64,000 bases of DNA from Shimia sp. Alg240-R146 (GCF_947331465.1 NZ_CAMZOK010000003.1:248001-312000), one strand, 5' to 3'. Shown: positions 6,538 to 13,590, numbered from the stretch's first letter. Notes: generated by a model not told the origin, from the letters alone. Translations and numbers: made by a program.

Positions 6538-8106
6538 TCAAAGCGTGTGTCCCGCGCTGCGGTGGCTATCACGTGCCTCTAGCTCTCGTTCAGCCGCTTC
6601 TCGGCGTCTTTCGCTAGTTTCCAGCTGGTCTCTAACCCCGCCTGCAGCGTCGCGTAATTCTGCTCCTCGCGCAGCAAGTCGGCCAATGTGGTGACGGACG
6701 TGAGATGCGATTTCATCAATAGCGCCACGCAGTGCGCCAAGCCATTCACCTTGCTTTCGATCCTGCTGGTCGAGCGTTTCTCCAAGGCGTGCAATTCCTT
6801 GGCCGAACTCTCGCAGGCCGTCACCAACCGTTCGACGGATGCAAGCAATTCGCGCTCCAATGCTGTCAGGGGTGTTGTCGGTGGAATGGTCATCTAAGGC
6901 TCCTTGATCTCGATACAGATGATGGGCCGTTGCGCCATCGTGCAGGTCTTCAACTCCGTCCGGTCGGGGTCCAGCGTCACCCATGTCTGCCCCGCCTGTT
7001 CGATCCGCATCATACCCATCTGCGTTAGCTCCGAGCGCGTGATCAAACCCGTCCAAAACCAACTCGCCATCAGCACTGTCGCGATCCAGGCTGAGACCAT
7101 CCCCACGATCACCCACGGCGAGATCGTCAACCAGCGCCTGATCGTCTCGCTCCGCCTCTCCAACTCGCTCCTGCTGTCGTTGAGAAAGAACTTGATATCG
7201 GTCTCGATTGTATGCAGCGCGCTGGTCGCAATGCTGCTGAAATCGCTCCTGAAGCTCTCCAGCTGAGATGCCATCAAGGCGGCGTGGTCGCTCCGGATCG
7301 TCTCCAGGTCCGCGTTCAATTTCTCGGCGAGGCGGTTCGGCTTGCCAGTCGTCATGGAAAATCTCTCCTTTCAAACGCCAGCGCTCGCCAGTGTCGGGGT
7401 CTTTGGCGGTGATGTAATTTTTGCTAGCACGGGGGATCTCGAAGCCCGCATCGACCAAAACATCAATCATGCTAGCGCGGTCAGTGATGATGCCGACGCT
7501 GATCTGATCGAGGATCCAATCGTGTAGCGCTTCGCGACCTTGCGCGCGCGTCGGCGCTTCAATCGTCGCTCTCACTTCACGGGCGCGTTCTGGGTCCAAA
7601 GGGTCTGCCCAACCGTGAGTCTTGTTCATCAAATCGCGCAGACTGGAAAAAGCGCGCTCATGGCCTGGCGGTGCGATGTTCAGCGCCTTGCCGGTGCTGA
7701 GCTCAAGGCGTGGCGTGCAGAAGTGCAACTCGACGTTGCCCTCATGCGAGTGGCGCACCCAAAGGCAGTCGTATTGATCCCTGTCCAGCCCAGCAAAGGC
7801 CAGAGCCTCAAATAGCTCAATGGCCTCTTGCTGGGCGGCGAGACTGGGATCATCGCTATCGGCAAAACTGATGACGCCTGCCGTGTAGCTCCACTTGTTG
7901 GGGCTCGCATCGATCAGGTCGCGGGTGTGGTCTGGATTGCCGTGCAGCACCTCGGGAAACGGGACGCGGATCTTGGTTTGCGGCTGGCCGGTGTCATCGC
8001 GGATGAGATTGCGGTTCTCGTCATAGGCCAGAACTTCACGCGCTGTCAGGTAGTCTACGGGAGCTGCACCGCCACCAGTGCCGGTGGAGAAGAACGAGAT
8101 GATCAT
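6538..8106 (-). CDS. mobA: Relaxase MobA, ColE1/MOBP5 (HEN) type
   Basis: A 522-residue relaxase expected to nick oriT and lead the strand during mobilization. The signature near residues 117-130 is WVRHSHEGNVELHFCTPRLE: an H followed seven residues later by E and nine later by H, then F-x-x-P-x-x-x-L. ColE1-family relaxases have H-E-N in these places, so the third residue is H rather than N here. The C-terminal third is low-complexity, rich in Asp, Arg and Gln, with a long helical end. It overlaps mobC by 4 bp, and two other genes, mobB and mobD, are read from another frame inside it, exactly as in ColE1-type plasmids. Confidence 0.85.
   Translation of the reverse strand: MIISFFSTGTGGGAAPVDYLTAREVLAYDENRNLIRDDTGQPQTKIRVPFPEVLHGNPDHTRDLIDASPNKWSYTAGVISFADSDDPSLAAQQEAIELFEALAFAGLDRDQYDCLWVRHSHEGNVELHFCTPRLELSTGKALNIAPPGHERAFSSLRDLMNKTHGWADPLDPERAREVRATIEAPTRAQGREALHDWILDQISVGIITDRASMIDVLVDAGFEIPRASKNYITAKDPDTGERWRLKGEIFHDDWQAEPPRREIERGPGDDPERPRRLDGISAGELQERFQQHCDQRAAYNRDRYQVLSQRQQERVGEAERDDQALVDDLAVGDRGDGLSLDRDSADGELVLDGFDHALGANADGYDADRTGGADMGDAGPRPDGVEDLHDGATAHHLYRDQGALDDHSTDNTPDSIGARIACIRRTVGDGLREFGQGIARLGETLDQQDRKQGEWLGALRGAIDEIASHVRHHIGRLAARGAELRDAAGGVRDQLETSERRREAAERELEARDSHRSAGHTL
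6579..6893 (-). CDS. mobD: MobD/MbeD-like mobilization protein, nested in mobA
   Basis: A 104-residue, fully helical protein beginning M-T-I-P-P-T-T-P-L-T-A-L-E-R-E-L-L-A-S-V. The LERELLASVERLV segment followed by heptad-like helices resembles MbeD/MobD accessory proteins of ColE1-like plasmids. It lies entirely inside mobA in another frame on the same strand. The start is well supported: ATG at 6893 directly follows the mobB stop TAG and is preceded by AAGGAG. It probably acts with MobB at the relaxosome or membrane; I infer this from the family. Confidence 0.75.
   Translation of the reverse strand: MTIPPTTPLTALERELLASVERLVTACESSAKELHALEKRSTSRIESKVNGLAHCVALLMKSHLTSVTTLADLLREEQNYATLQAGLETSWKLAKDAEKRLNES
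6894..7355 (-). CDS. mobB: MobB/MbeB-like mobilization protein, nested in mobA
   Basis: A 153-residue protein with a helical N-terminal half (about 1-75) and one strong transmembrane segment at about residues 78-98 (SPWVIVGMVSAWIATVLMAS). The C-terminal part should lie beyond the membrane. This layout matches MbeB/MobB of ColE1-type systems, which anchor or stabilise the relaxase. It is nested inside mobA in a different frame. A strong AAAGGAGAG ribosome-binding site precedes the ATG at 7355, which argues strongly that it is real and not a shadow. It is translationally coupled to mobD. Confidence 0.78.
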   Translation of the reverse strand: MTTGKPNRLAEKLNADLETIRSDHAALMASQLESFRSDFSSIATSALHTIETDIKFFLNDSRSELERRSETIRRWLTISPWVIVGMVSAWIATVLMASWFWTGLITRSELTQMGMMRIEQAGQTWVTLDPDRTELKTCTMAQRPIICIEIKEP

Positions 8107-8573
8107 TCGCCGCCGCCTGTGTGTGCCGTCACGATCTGCGCCAACTGCCGTTCGATGGCCACCAGCTGCGTCGCGACCTTAAGCGCATCGATCTGGCTCG
8201 CGCGGCCAGACTTGACCGCGCCGTTGATCCAACGGGAGAGCTGGTTGAGGTTGCCGCCGACACGGGCAATCGCAAAGGTCAGCTTCGGGTCAACTCGGGG
8301 GACCGGCTTGCGCCGACGTGCCTCGGTCAGCTCCAGGGCCTCGCGCATCAGCGTGGCATTGGGCAGGCCAGCGGCGCGCGCCTTGGCAACAAGTGCTGCC
8401 TTTTCTGACGGGGTGCATCGAAAGATCACGCTCTCGGAAAAGCCCTCTTTGACGCCGCTTGCGTGCGTCTGGTTGGGGTTTGAAGGGGAGGCTTGCCGCC
8501 CCTCACAAGTCCCGCCGATGTAATCGGTGGGTAACCTTGCTCTCTGCTCTTTGTGGGGATCAGTTGCGTTCAT
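8103..8573 (-). CDS. mobC: MobC-like relaxosome accessory protein
   Basis: A 156-residue protein. The N-terminal 45 residues look disordered; the centre has SESVIFRCTPSEKAALVAKA followed by GLPNATLMREALEL, a ribbon-helix-helix-like DNA-binding arrangement. Then comes AIARVGGNLNQLSRWIN, the characteristic MobC motif (G-x-N-x-N-Q-x-x-R). It is expected to bind oriT and help the relaxase melt or nick DNA. It overlaps the gene before it and mobA after it by ATGA-type 4-bp overlaps, which shows a tightly coupled operon. Confidence 0.85.
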   Translation of the reverse strand: MNATDPHKEQRARLPTDYIGGTCEGRQASPSNPNQTHASGVKEGFSESVIFRCTPSEKAALVAKARAAGLPNATLMREALELTEARRRKPVPRVDPKLTFAIARVGGNLNQLSRWINGAVKSGRASQIDALKVATQLVAIERQLAQIVTAHTGGGE

Positions 8574-9451
8574 GATCTCAGCCCTGCGGCCTCGATTTCA
8601 GCAGGGCTCACCAGGTTTGCAGCCAGTAAGGCGGTAACTTGGCCGGGTGTGATGTGGCGGCAAAGGGGGTGCTTGTCCGTGACCCAGTCGGCCAAGCCTT
8701 TCAGCAGTTCGGCTTCTTTGGCTTTGCCTGCTTCTCGCGCCTCCTCAACATCTTGAAGGTATTTCAACCAACGGCCAGACGTGAACCAATTGTCGGAGAA
8801 ACACACTTTGGAGCGGGTGAAGCCTTCGCTTTCGGATGCATAGGCTTGGACGGCCTGCAGCAAGTCCTCCGGTGCGATCCCCTCCTTCATGGCCTGCTCG
8901 ATCTGGGCAAGACAGGACGCTTTGCAGCGCAATCGGTCGGATGGATACGCCGCCAAAATCTTCTCAGCTTCTTCATCCACCGCCGCCTCGCGCTTGCGCG
9001 TAGGTGGTTCTTTCACAGGTTCAATGGTAAGGTTCGTGTCCCGATTTGAGACCACCCCCGTCTCACCGTTGGGACTTTTCCCCCGAATTTTTGAGACGTT
9101 TCCCCCCGTCTCACTTTGAGACACAACCCCATCAGGACCGCTGCCCGCGCCTTTCGGACGCGAGCTGGGGCCGAGAGTGATATCAAGGTGCAGCTCATAC
9201 TGATTGGATCCGCGCCCACCATCGCCATCCCCTCGGGCATGGCGCGTGACAAGCCCAATTTCCTCCAACGTCGTCATATGCCGAAAAAGAGTTGCTCGAC
9301 CCATCTCACATTCATCGGCCAACCGTTTTGCGCTTGGGTTGCACTGGCCCGTTTCTTTATTGTGAAAGTCCGCCAGTTGGATCAGCACGATCTTGGCGGC
9401 GGGCTTGAGACCTTTGACATTCGCGGCCCAGATCAATGCCATTCCACTCAT
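8570..9451 (-). CDS. Winged-helix protein, putative replication initiator or operon regulator
   Basis: A 293-residue protein. Residues about 1-85 form an HTH_36-type winged helix (KIVLIQLADFHNKETGQCNP, SAKRLADECEMGRATLFRHM, then EEIGLVTRHARGD). A charged linker rich in Ser, Gly and Glu follows, then a helical C-terminus including SEGFTRSKVCFSDNWFTSGR, as in DnaD-like or plasmid Rep-like proteins. It is the first gene of the mob operon and overlaps mobC by 4 bp. In small mobilizable elements such a protein often starts replication; a purely regulatory role is the alternative. Confidence 0.6.
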   Translation of the reverse strand: MSGMALIWAANVKGLKPAAKIVLIQLADFHNKETGQCNPSAKRLADECEMGRATLFRHMTTLEEIGLVTRHARGDGDGGRGSNQYELHLDITLGPSSRPKGAGSGPDGVVSQSETGGNVSKIRGKSPNGETGVVSNRDTNLTIEPVKEPPTRKREAAVDEEAEKILAAYPSDRLRCKASCLAQIEQAMKEGIAPEDLLQAVQAYASESEGFTRSKVCFSDNWFTSGRWLKYLQDVEEAREAGKAKEAELLKGLADWVTDKHPLCRHITPGQVTALLAANLVSPAEIEAAGLRS

Positions 9452-9474
9452 GGCAAAAGACCTGTTAAAACATG

Positions 9475-9515
9475 AGTATCAGGTTCGCACCATGTTCGAC
9501 TAATGTCCTGATACT
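9475..9515. repeat. Inverted repeat before the rep/mob operon
   Basis: AGTATCAGG (9475-9483) and CCTGATACT (9507-9515) are perfect 9-bp inverted arms around a 23-bp centre that holds GTTCG twice, 11 bp apart. The site lies 24 bp upstream of the leftward operon. It could be an operator, an oriT/origin element or, because a run of T follows 9515, a rightward terminator. I cannot tell which. Confidence 0.45.
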
Positions 9516-9524
9516 TTTTTGCCT

Positions 9525-9669
9525 CTAAGTACTTGTTTTCATTGATGGAGAGAATGGATTGCAAATCCGTGTACACCGGTTCGATTCCGGTACTCGCCTC
9601 CATTTAAAATCAAGCACTTAGATCATTCCTTCCCATGTTTGGGCCCTACCGTTTACAGGGGCGTTTACA
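9525..9669. repeat. Integrase arm-type repeats around the att core
   Basis: CTAAGTACTTG (9525-9535) and CAAGCACTTAG (9611-9621) are inverted copies with one mismatch, placed on either side of the tRNA fragment. A direct repeat CGTTTACA occurs at 9650-9657 and 9662-9669, at the integrase stop codon. Paired inverted and direct repeats around a tRNA core are what arm-binding sites of tyrosine integrases look like; binding itself is inferred. Confidence 0.45.
9555..9602 (+). other. tRNA-Cys(GCA) 3' fragment, element attachment site
   Basis: The 48 bases begin in the anticodon stem, contain the loop TTGCAAA (anticodon GCA), a perfect T-stem pair ACCGG/CCGGT around TTCGATT, an acceptor half ACTCGCC, a discriminator T and the encoded CCA. 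No matching 5' half (expected to start near GGCGAGT) lies upstream, so this is a displaced 3' copy and not a working tRNA. The integrase gene begins its 3' end 62 bp away. A 3'-tRNA copy next to an integrase marks the junction of an element integrated in tRNA-Cys. Confidence 0.85.
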
Positions 9670-10741
9670 TTTTTGTGTTTTCAGACTGCGATTTGGCCTG
9701 ATTAAGTTTGCGCAAAACAGCGTCACTTTCGTCCGGGCTAACCTGCGCGTAATGCTCGATAACCTGCGCGGCGTAGCGCACGGACCACCCCATCAGGACC
9801 GCAATTTGACGCAAAGACAGGTCCGCATTCAGCAATCTTGTCGCAGCTGTCCCGCGTGTATCGGACAGAGTCTTCTCACGACCATCGATCCATGGCGGAA
9901 TTTGTGCTTCGCGCCGCCACTTCGTTATTTGGTTTGATGCCCAACGGGCCGTCAAAGGCCTTCTCAACTCGGACACCAGCAGCATTTCCTGATCCTCCGG
10001 TGTATCTGAAATCAGTTTCGCAAGGGCTGCAGTGGCTGGGATATACGCGATCTGACCACGTTTGCTTGTGCGAAAGCGAAGCCGTTTGCCGTGCGGCGTG
10101 TCTTCGAATTGGTCCATCTGAACCTGGACCAGGTCGGCCGCCCGCAGACCGGTTTCACATCCCGCCGTTAAGATCCGCTGGACCCATTTGGGCGCATGTT
10201 TTTTGAACTGCGCAATATCACCGCTGGTCCAAATGATCTCGGTGCGATTCGATTGATAGAGCTTCTTGAGCTTGTGGCAGTGGTGCTCTTTTAGTTTTCC
10301 CTCTTCCACCGCCCAATTCAAAATGCGGGTCGCATGTGTGCCAGCCATGTCATGCTGCTTGGGTGAATGGAGCCACTTCTTGCGCCAATTGTTCACCTCA
10401 CCCCGCGAGGCGCGCTCTTCGAACATTGCGACAGGGTCCGCTCCGAACTCCTCGCGAAAGAGTTCCAGCCACTTTCGGATATCTGCTTTGGAACGCTCGG
10501 CCTTGGGCAAAGACGCGCTGGAGAGAAAATCATCAACCAAATAGGTCGTCAGGTTTTCGGAAGGACTGGAAGGCGTGCCGCACATGGTAAAGGCATGGAA
10601 AAACTCGGGCTCTTTAGGGTTTGGCTCCGTCCCTTCCCAGAATTTTGGACCACCTCGCCAAGCGTAGAAGTGGTATCGAACACCGGCCACGACTTTCCGC
10701 CGAACACGGTGAACCCCTTTTGGCAGATTACTTTTGGGCAC
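9665..10741 (-). CDS. int: Tyrosine recombinase/integrase
   Basis: A 358-residue site-specific integrase. The N-terminal half carries an SAM-like core-binding region; the catalytic half shows CETGLRAADLVQVQ (box I Arg), LSDTRGTAATRLL (box II Arg), IAVLMGWSVRYAAQVI and EHYAQV (nucleophile Tyr). The usual His of box II (H-x-x-R) is Ser here, and the second His/Trp is Trp. I chose GTG at 10741 because GGAGGG lies 9 bp before it; the much longer upstream frame has no support. It overlaps the preceding HTH gene by 14 bp. Its 3' end is 62 bp from the tRNA-Cys fragment, its likely target. Confidence 0.9.
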   Translation of the reverse strand: MPKSNLPKGVHRVRRKVVAGVRYHFYAWRGGPKFWEGTEPNPKEPEFFHAFTMCGTPSSPSENLTTYLVDDFLSSASLPKAERSKADIRKWLELFREEFGADPVAMFEERASRGEVNNWRKKWLHSPKQHDMAGTHATRILNWAVEEGKLKEHHCHKLKKLYQSNRTEIIWTSGDIAQFKKHAPKWVQRILTAGCETGLRAADLVQVQMDQFEDTPHGKRLRFRTSKRGQIAYIPATAALAKLISDTPEDQEMLLVSELRRPLTARWASNQITKWRREAQIPPWIDGREKTLSDTRGTAATRLLNADLSLRQIAVLMGWSVRYAAQVIEHYAQVSPDESDAVLRKLNQAKSQSENTKM

Positions 10742-10985
10742 GGCGAGCCCTCCGTTGCGTGACAAGGCTCGGCCGCGTCTCGGCATCACGCTCCACAGCG
10801 TTGATTCCCTGAACAGCATCCAACCGCGCCCGAATGAGCTTCGGATCGTACCAACCCTTCCGGCCAGGCACCGGAGCGATACCGGTCCGACGACAGAAAT
10901 CGTAAAACGACGCGCTCGGTTCTCCAAACCCAAACAACAATGCCAGCTCTGGCGTCGGAATGAGTTGAATTTGGTTTGGGCTCAT
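10728..10985 (-). CDS. Small excisionase-like HTH protein
   Basis: An 85-residue basic protein starting M-S-P-N-Q-I-Q-L-I-P-T-P-E-L-A-L-L-F-G-F. The pattern TPELALLFGFGE, then a second helix FYDFCRRTGI, then a wing GRKGWYDPKLIRARLD matches the MerR-like winged helix of excisionases and recombination directionality factors. It lies between a ribbon-helix-helix gene (4-bp ATGA overlap) and the integrase (14-bp overlap), the right place for a directionality factor. The ATG at 10985 is preferred over an upstream start at 11096, which would run through the neighbouring gene. Confidence 0.65.
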   Translation of the reverse strand: MSPNQIQLIPTPELALLFGFGEPSASFYDFCRRTGIAPVPGRKGWYDPKLIRARLDAVQGINAVERDAETRPSLVTQRRARRAQK

Positions 10986-11143
10986 TTCTCGGCCCCCTCG
11001 CCCAATGATTCCTGTCGCGACATAGCTACCCGCAGACAGGATACAACCTGTGCTCCTTGCGAGCGCAAGTTCCGCACTGCCTCCTCTTCGAGCCAAGCTT
11101 TCACGTCCGCTGGCAGGTTAAGTTTGAACTGGGTTGTCTTCAT
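10982..11143 (-). CDS. Short ribbon-helix-helix regulator
   Basis: A 53-residue gene beginning M-K-T-T-Q-F-K-L-N-L-P-A-D-V-K-A-W-L-E-E. The strand TQFKLNLP followed by helix ADVKAWLEEEAVR is the Arc/MetJ ribbon-helix-helix start, and the C-terminus continues helical. The stop overlaps the next gene's ATG (ATGA). It is the first gene of the leftward int operon and diverges from another Arc-like gene at 11213; two palindromes lie between them. It probably regulates integrase or excision, with the divergent partner as alternative regulator. Confidence 0.65.
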   Translation of the reverse strand: MKTTQFKLNLPADVKAWLEEEAVRNLRSQGAQVVSCLRVAMSRQESLGEGAEK

Positions 11144-11161
11144 ATTTACACCTCAACAAAA

Positions 11162-11201
11162 GGACATTAAATGTCCATATAATTGAGGACAAATATTGTC
11201 C
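11162..11201. promoter_or_regulatory. Paired operators between two ribbon-helix-helix genes
   Basis: Two related palindromes lie in the 69-bp divergent gap: GGACATTAAATGTCC (11162-11176) and GGACAAATATTGTCC (11187-11201), with centres 25 bp apart. Both have GGACA/TGTCC-type arms. Arc-family proteins bind such short tandem palindromes, so one or both flanking regulators probably act here to control the int operon. Confidence 0.65.
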
Positions 11202-11212
11202 ATCATGCAATC

Positions 11213-11518
11213 ATGAAAGATGAAGCCTTGGTCCAGTTTAAACTCTTGCTTCCTGCTGCCCTCAAAAAGCGGCTGGAGACGCATGCCACACTCAACCGGC
11301 GCAGCCTGTCACAGGAGATCGTTGTCGCGCTCGAAGACAAGTACCCTGCAGCAGAACCGGATGCGACGTCGGATCCCGCTGCCCGGATGCTTTTCTGGCT
11401 TGCCAAACGAATCCGTCGCAGGAACCCAAAGCCGGGATCCGCCAGAGACAAACAAGCCTCCCTATACGAGCGCATTGCCGGTGATATCGCTGAACGTATG
11501 AAGGACATCGGGGAATAG
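11213..11518 (+). CDS. Arc-like ribbon-helix-helix protein
   Basis: A 101-residue DNA-binding protein. The first 45 residues (VQFKLLLPAALKKRLETHAT, then LNRRSLSQEIVVALEDKYP) match the Arc family: beta strand, helix, N-R-R-S-L-S-Q-E-I helix. The C-terminal half is basic then helical and is not part of the core fold. ATG at 11213 places the strand at the N-terminus; a TTG at 11183 would fall inside the second palindrome and is rejected. It is convergent with the TrbM-like gene, whose stop lies 2 bp away. Confidence 0.75.
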   Translation: MKDEALVQFKLLLPAALKKRLETHATLNRRSLSQEIVVALEDKYPAAEPDATSDPAARMLFWLAKRIRRRNPKPGSARDKQASLYERIAGDIAERMKDIGE

Positions 11519-11520
11519 CC

Positions 11521-12162
11521 CTAATAGGCCACCCACTCGTATCCGTGGTTGCCTTCGTGATCTTCCCACTCAACGCCAACACCGCGTCGCCAGTTCGATG
11601 AAGAGCAACGTCGCGACGGCAAAACCCATCGCGGGGCGGCCGCTGGTGTCGTCCGCTGCCAGCCAAATCTGCCCTGCATACCATAGGTCCCGAGGAGCAT
11701 GTTGTAGCTCTCAGAGCAATCATCATCGCGACCACGTTCACGATGGCTATAGTGCCGAACATCCCAGACGCGGATCGAGCGTACGAAGTCGAACTCGAGG
11801 CCGCTGATGTCGATATCGGCACCGCCCTCCATCACCTGCGCTAGAATGACTTGACCGAGGTTTTCTCCCGCATGATTGCTTGCGTCCCAAACTCGAGGTG
11901 CCGTGCTTTGCAACGGTGCTCGCTCCGCCACCCCCATCGGACAACGCCAGATCTGCAACGGCGGCTCGATCGGCCAAGGCGTGATCCGCCTAATGAAAAC
12001 GGCACGGGCATGGGCACATTCTGCTGAAGCTGGCCACCCGCCAGCCAGGCAAAGCAGAATTGCACAATCAACTTGGTAGGCTTTTGCCGTCTGCGGAGCC
12101 AAGCTGAAAACGACACCCACGGCGATCCCGCCAAGAAAATTCCGGATGGATTTGAGCCACAT
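11521..12162 (-). CDS. Exported TrbM/KikA-like conjugation protein (tentative)
   Basis: A 213-residue protein with a signal peptide (basic MWLKSIRN, hydrophobic FLGGIAVGVVFSLAP, cleavage after QTAKA). The mature start has DCAILLCLAGGWPASAEC, then R-A-V-F-I-R-R-I-T-P-W-P-I-E-P-P, with the C-x(n)-L-C-L-x-G-x-x-P-x-x-C pattern of TrbM/KikA proteins, which occur beside type IV secretion genes. The C-terminal two thirds are polar, with no recognised domain. It belongs to the conjugation backbone, although 23 kb of cargo separates it from the virB operon. The family call is from motif only. Confidence 0.5.
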   Translation of the reverse strand: MWLKSIRNFLGGIAVGVVFSLAPQTAKAYQVDCAILLCLAGGWPASAECAHARAVFIRRITPWPIEPPLQIWRCPMGVAERAPLQSTAPRVWDASNHAGENLGQVILAQVMEGGADIDISGLEFDFVRSIRVWDVRHYSHRERGRDDDCSESYNMLLGTYGMQGRFGWQRTTPAAAPRWVLPSRRCSSSNWRRGVGVEWEDHEGNHGYEWVAY

Positions 12163-12320
12163 ATCAATAAGCGCCTTTTGACATCATACCTATAATATTG
12201 AAGGTTGTCGCCCAACTTCGCCCTGCACACCATATGCGAGCAAGTAATTAAATCCACTCGCGCGCGTTTTGTGGAATATATTCCGTAGAGCAATTCTTGT
12301 GATCTGGCCGAATACAGGCC

Positions 12321-12533
12321 ATGAAATTACGGGTACAAGTAGGGTTAAATATCCGGAATCTAAGAAATTCCAGAGGGTTGAGCCAAGAACAATTAGCTTT
12401 AGCTGCTGAGGTGGATCGCAGCTATATCAGCGAGATCGAGCTCGCGAAATTCTCTGCATCGATCGATATTCTGGAGCAAATTGCGCTTGCTCTCGAAGTC
12501 GATCCACAAGAGCTGTTTAATAAGAGGGGCTAG
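12321..12533 (+). CDS. XRE family regulator
   Basis: A 70-residue protein that is almost only a HTH_3 domain: VGLNIRNLRNSRGLSQEQLA, then AAEVDRSYISEIELAKFSAS, then helices DILEQIALALEVDPQELFN. The short single-domain form resembles controller-type or plasmid regulators. It diverges from the TrbM-like gene across a 158-bp A+T-rich gap that should contain both promoters. A small open frame follows 2 bp after its stop. The DNA target is unknown. Confidence 0.8.
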   Translation: MKLRVQVGLNIRNLRNSRGLSQEQLALAAEVDRSYISEIELAKFSASIDILEQIALALEVDPQELFNKRG

Positions 12534-12535
12534 TT

Positions 12536-12736
12536 TTGCCCGAATTTGAGATTAGTCGCACAACCGCCGAAGCAATCGGCCGTATTACGTGCATCAAAAC
12601 AGGCGTCGAAATCGGCCTACTTTATATGTGGGATAACGGTGACACGCAGGCCGCTCTGAACGGAGACGGCCTGCTTCGATCGACAATCTGCCCAGAGCAA
12701 CGTGCAAAACCGGACCTTGGTGCAAATCGCGGCTAA
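12536..12736 (+). CDS. Small protein after the XRE gene, probably C-terminally broken
   Basis: A 66-residue frame with TTG start, 2 bp after the XRE stop. The first 36 residues (EFEISRTTAEAIGRITCIKT, then GVEIGLLYMWDNGDTQAAL) look like a real folded segment. The remainder (about from 12645) changes character to a polar, rare-motif tail and runs into the island boundary. I therefore read it as a small partner of the XRE regulator whose 3' end was replaced when the catabolic cargo arrived. Function unknown. Confidence 0.4.
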   Translation: MPEFEISRTTAEAIGRITCIKTGVEIGLLYMWDNGDTQAALNGDGLLRSTICPEQRAKPDLGANRG

Positions 12737-12921
12737 CGACCGGAAAGAGCCCAAAGTACCGAAATGCTGCAACGACGCTAATGTCGGCTTCGCGGAAACG
12801 ACGAAAACCGTACGAGGTTGAGTCGGGCAATGGCCGATATCCAGCAAGCACTCTTCATACTGTAACCGCAGACCGAATTGCAGCCATTCGCTGCGCGTAA
12901 GAGCTTGGAGCGGCGTGTGTC
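12646..12921. other. Backbone/cargo junction, left side
   Basis: Between the small frame and the GntR gene lies sequence with only overlapping antisense frames and no ribosome-binding sites. Codon use and protein-like character stop near 12645. I see no transposase, insertion-sequence end or tRNA copy. It marks the change from conjugative-element genes to catabolic genes. Confidence 0.35.
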
Positions 12922-13590
12922 TTATTGGTTCGCACCAATCAAGTCTGAGTATGAACGTTCACCGCGCGTGATTTGCCGCTTTAGGACAGCCAACGCTGTG
13001 TCGAACCTTCCCTCGTCTAAATGCGTCACGATCGCTTCGTGCTCAGCGAACGATTTTTCTGTCCGTTCCGATTGCTTTGAAAGATGCGTCCTCATGGTTC
13101 GCACGATATCGCCGACCTTCTGATATCCTTCCTGCAGGTAATGGTTGCCGCAACAACTGAAGAATGTGTCGTGAAATTCTGCATCCAGTTCCAGATACAA
13201 TTCAAAGCTATCTGCGCTGCGAGCCGCCGCCATTTGTGTGACGATATCTCCTAGCGCTGCAAGAAACGCGTCGCGACTTACATTAATTGCCCGTTCGAGA
13301 GCTGCAGTCTCAAGGAACAGCCGGTACTGGCAAAGCTCAACCACATCATCTTGTGAGAGGGAAAAAACGAAAGCACCGCGCTGCGGTATGATTTCGACGA
13401 GTCCTTGCAGTTTCAATGCCGCCAAAGCTTCGCGAATCGGGGTCTTGCTGATGCCCAATACTTCCGAAAGCTTCGCTTCTTGCAGCGACTCGCCCAAGCG
13501 AAACGCGCCTTTAATGATCCCTTTCCGAATACGCTCTTCAGCAATTTTGCTTAATGAATCCGGCCGCTTAATTTGCATTATCTCAGTCAT
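12922..13590 (-). CDS. GntR family regulator, FCD subfamily
   Basis: A 222-residue transcription regulator. An N-terminal winged helix (SKIAEERIRKGIIKGAFRLG; then SEVLGISKTPIREALAALKL; then GLVEIIPQRGAFVFSLS) precedes an FCD effector domain with the metal-ligand pattern LDAEFHDTFF and EHEAIVTHL. It probably responds to a sugar acid or its breakdown product. It diverges from the TRAP operon, and a palindrome (13654-13671) lies between. Starts at 13590 or 13578 are both possible; 13632 lacks a ribosome-binding site. It is a paralogue of the regulator at 28586. Confidence 0.85.
   Translation of the reverse strand: MTEIMQIKRPDSLSKIAEERIRKGIIKGAFRLGESLQEAKLSEVLGISKTPIREALAALKLQGLVEIIPQRGAFVFSLSQDDVVELCQYRLFLETAALERAINVSRDAFLAALGDIVTQMAAARSADSFELYLELDAEFHDTFFSCCGNHYLQEGYQKVGDIVRTMRTHLSKQSERTEKSFAEHEAIVTHLDEGRFDTALAVLKRQITRGERSYSDLIGANQ

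Noticed and set aside
7828-8523. 231-residue plus-strand frame over mobA and mobC
   Set aside because: It is a shadow of two well-supported genes and crosses their junction; no motif.
9541-9602. Functional tRNA-Cys gene
   Set aside because: Only the anticodon arm onward is present; no 5' acceptor strand, D-arm or matching GGCGAGT start lies upstream.
12594-12851. 85-residue minus-strand frame at the cargo junction
   Set aside because: Composition is Arg/Phe/Ser-rich and junk-like, with no ribosome-binding site; it overlaps the end of the real XRE partner.
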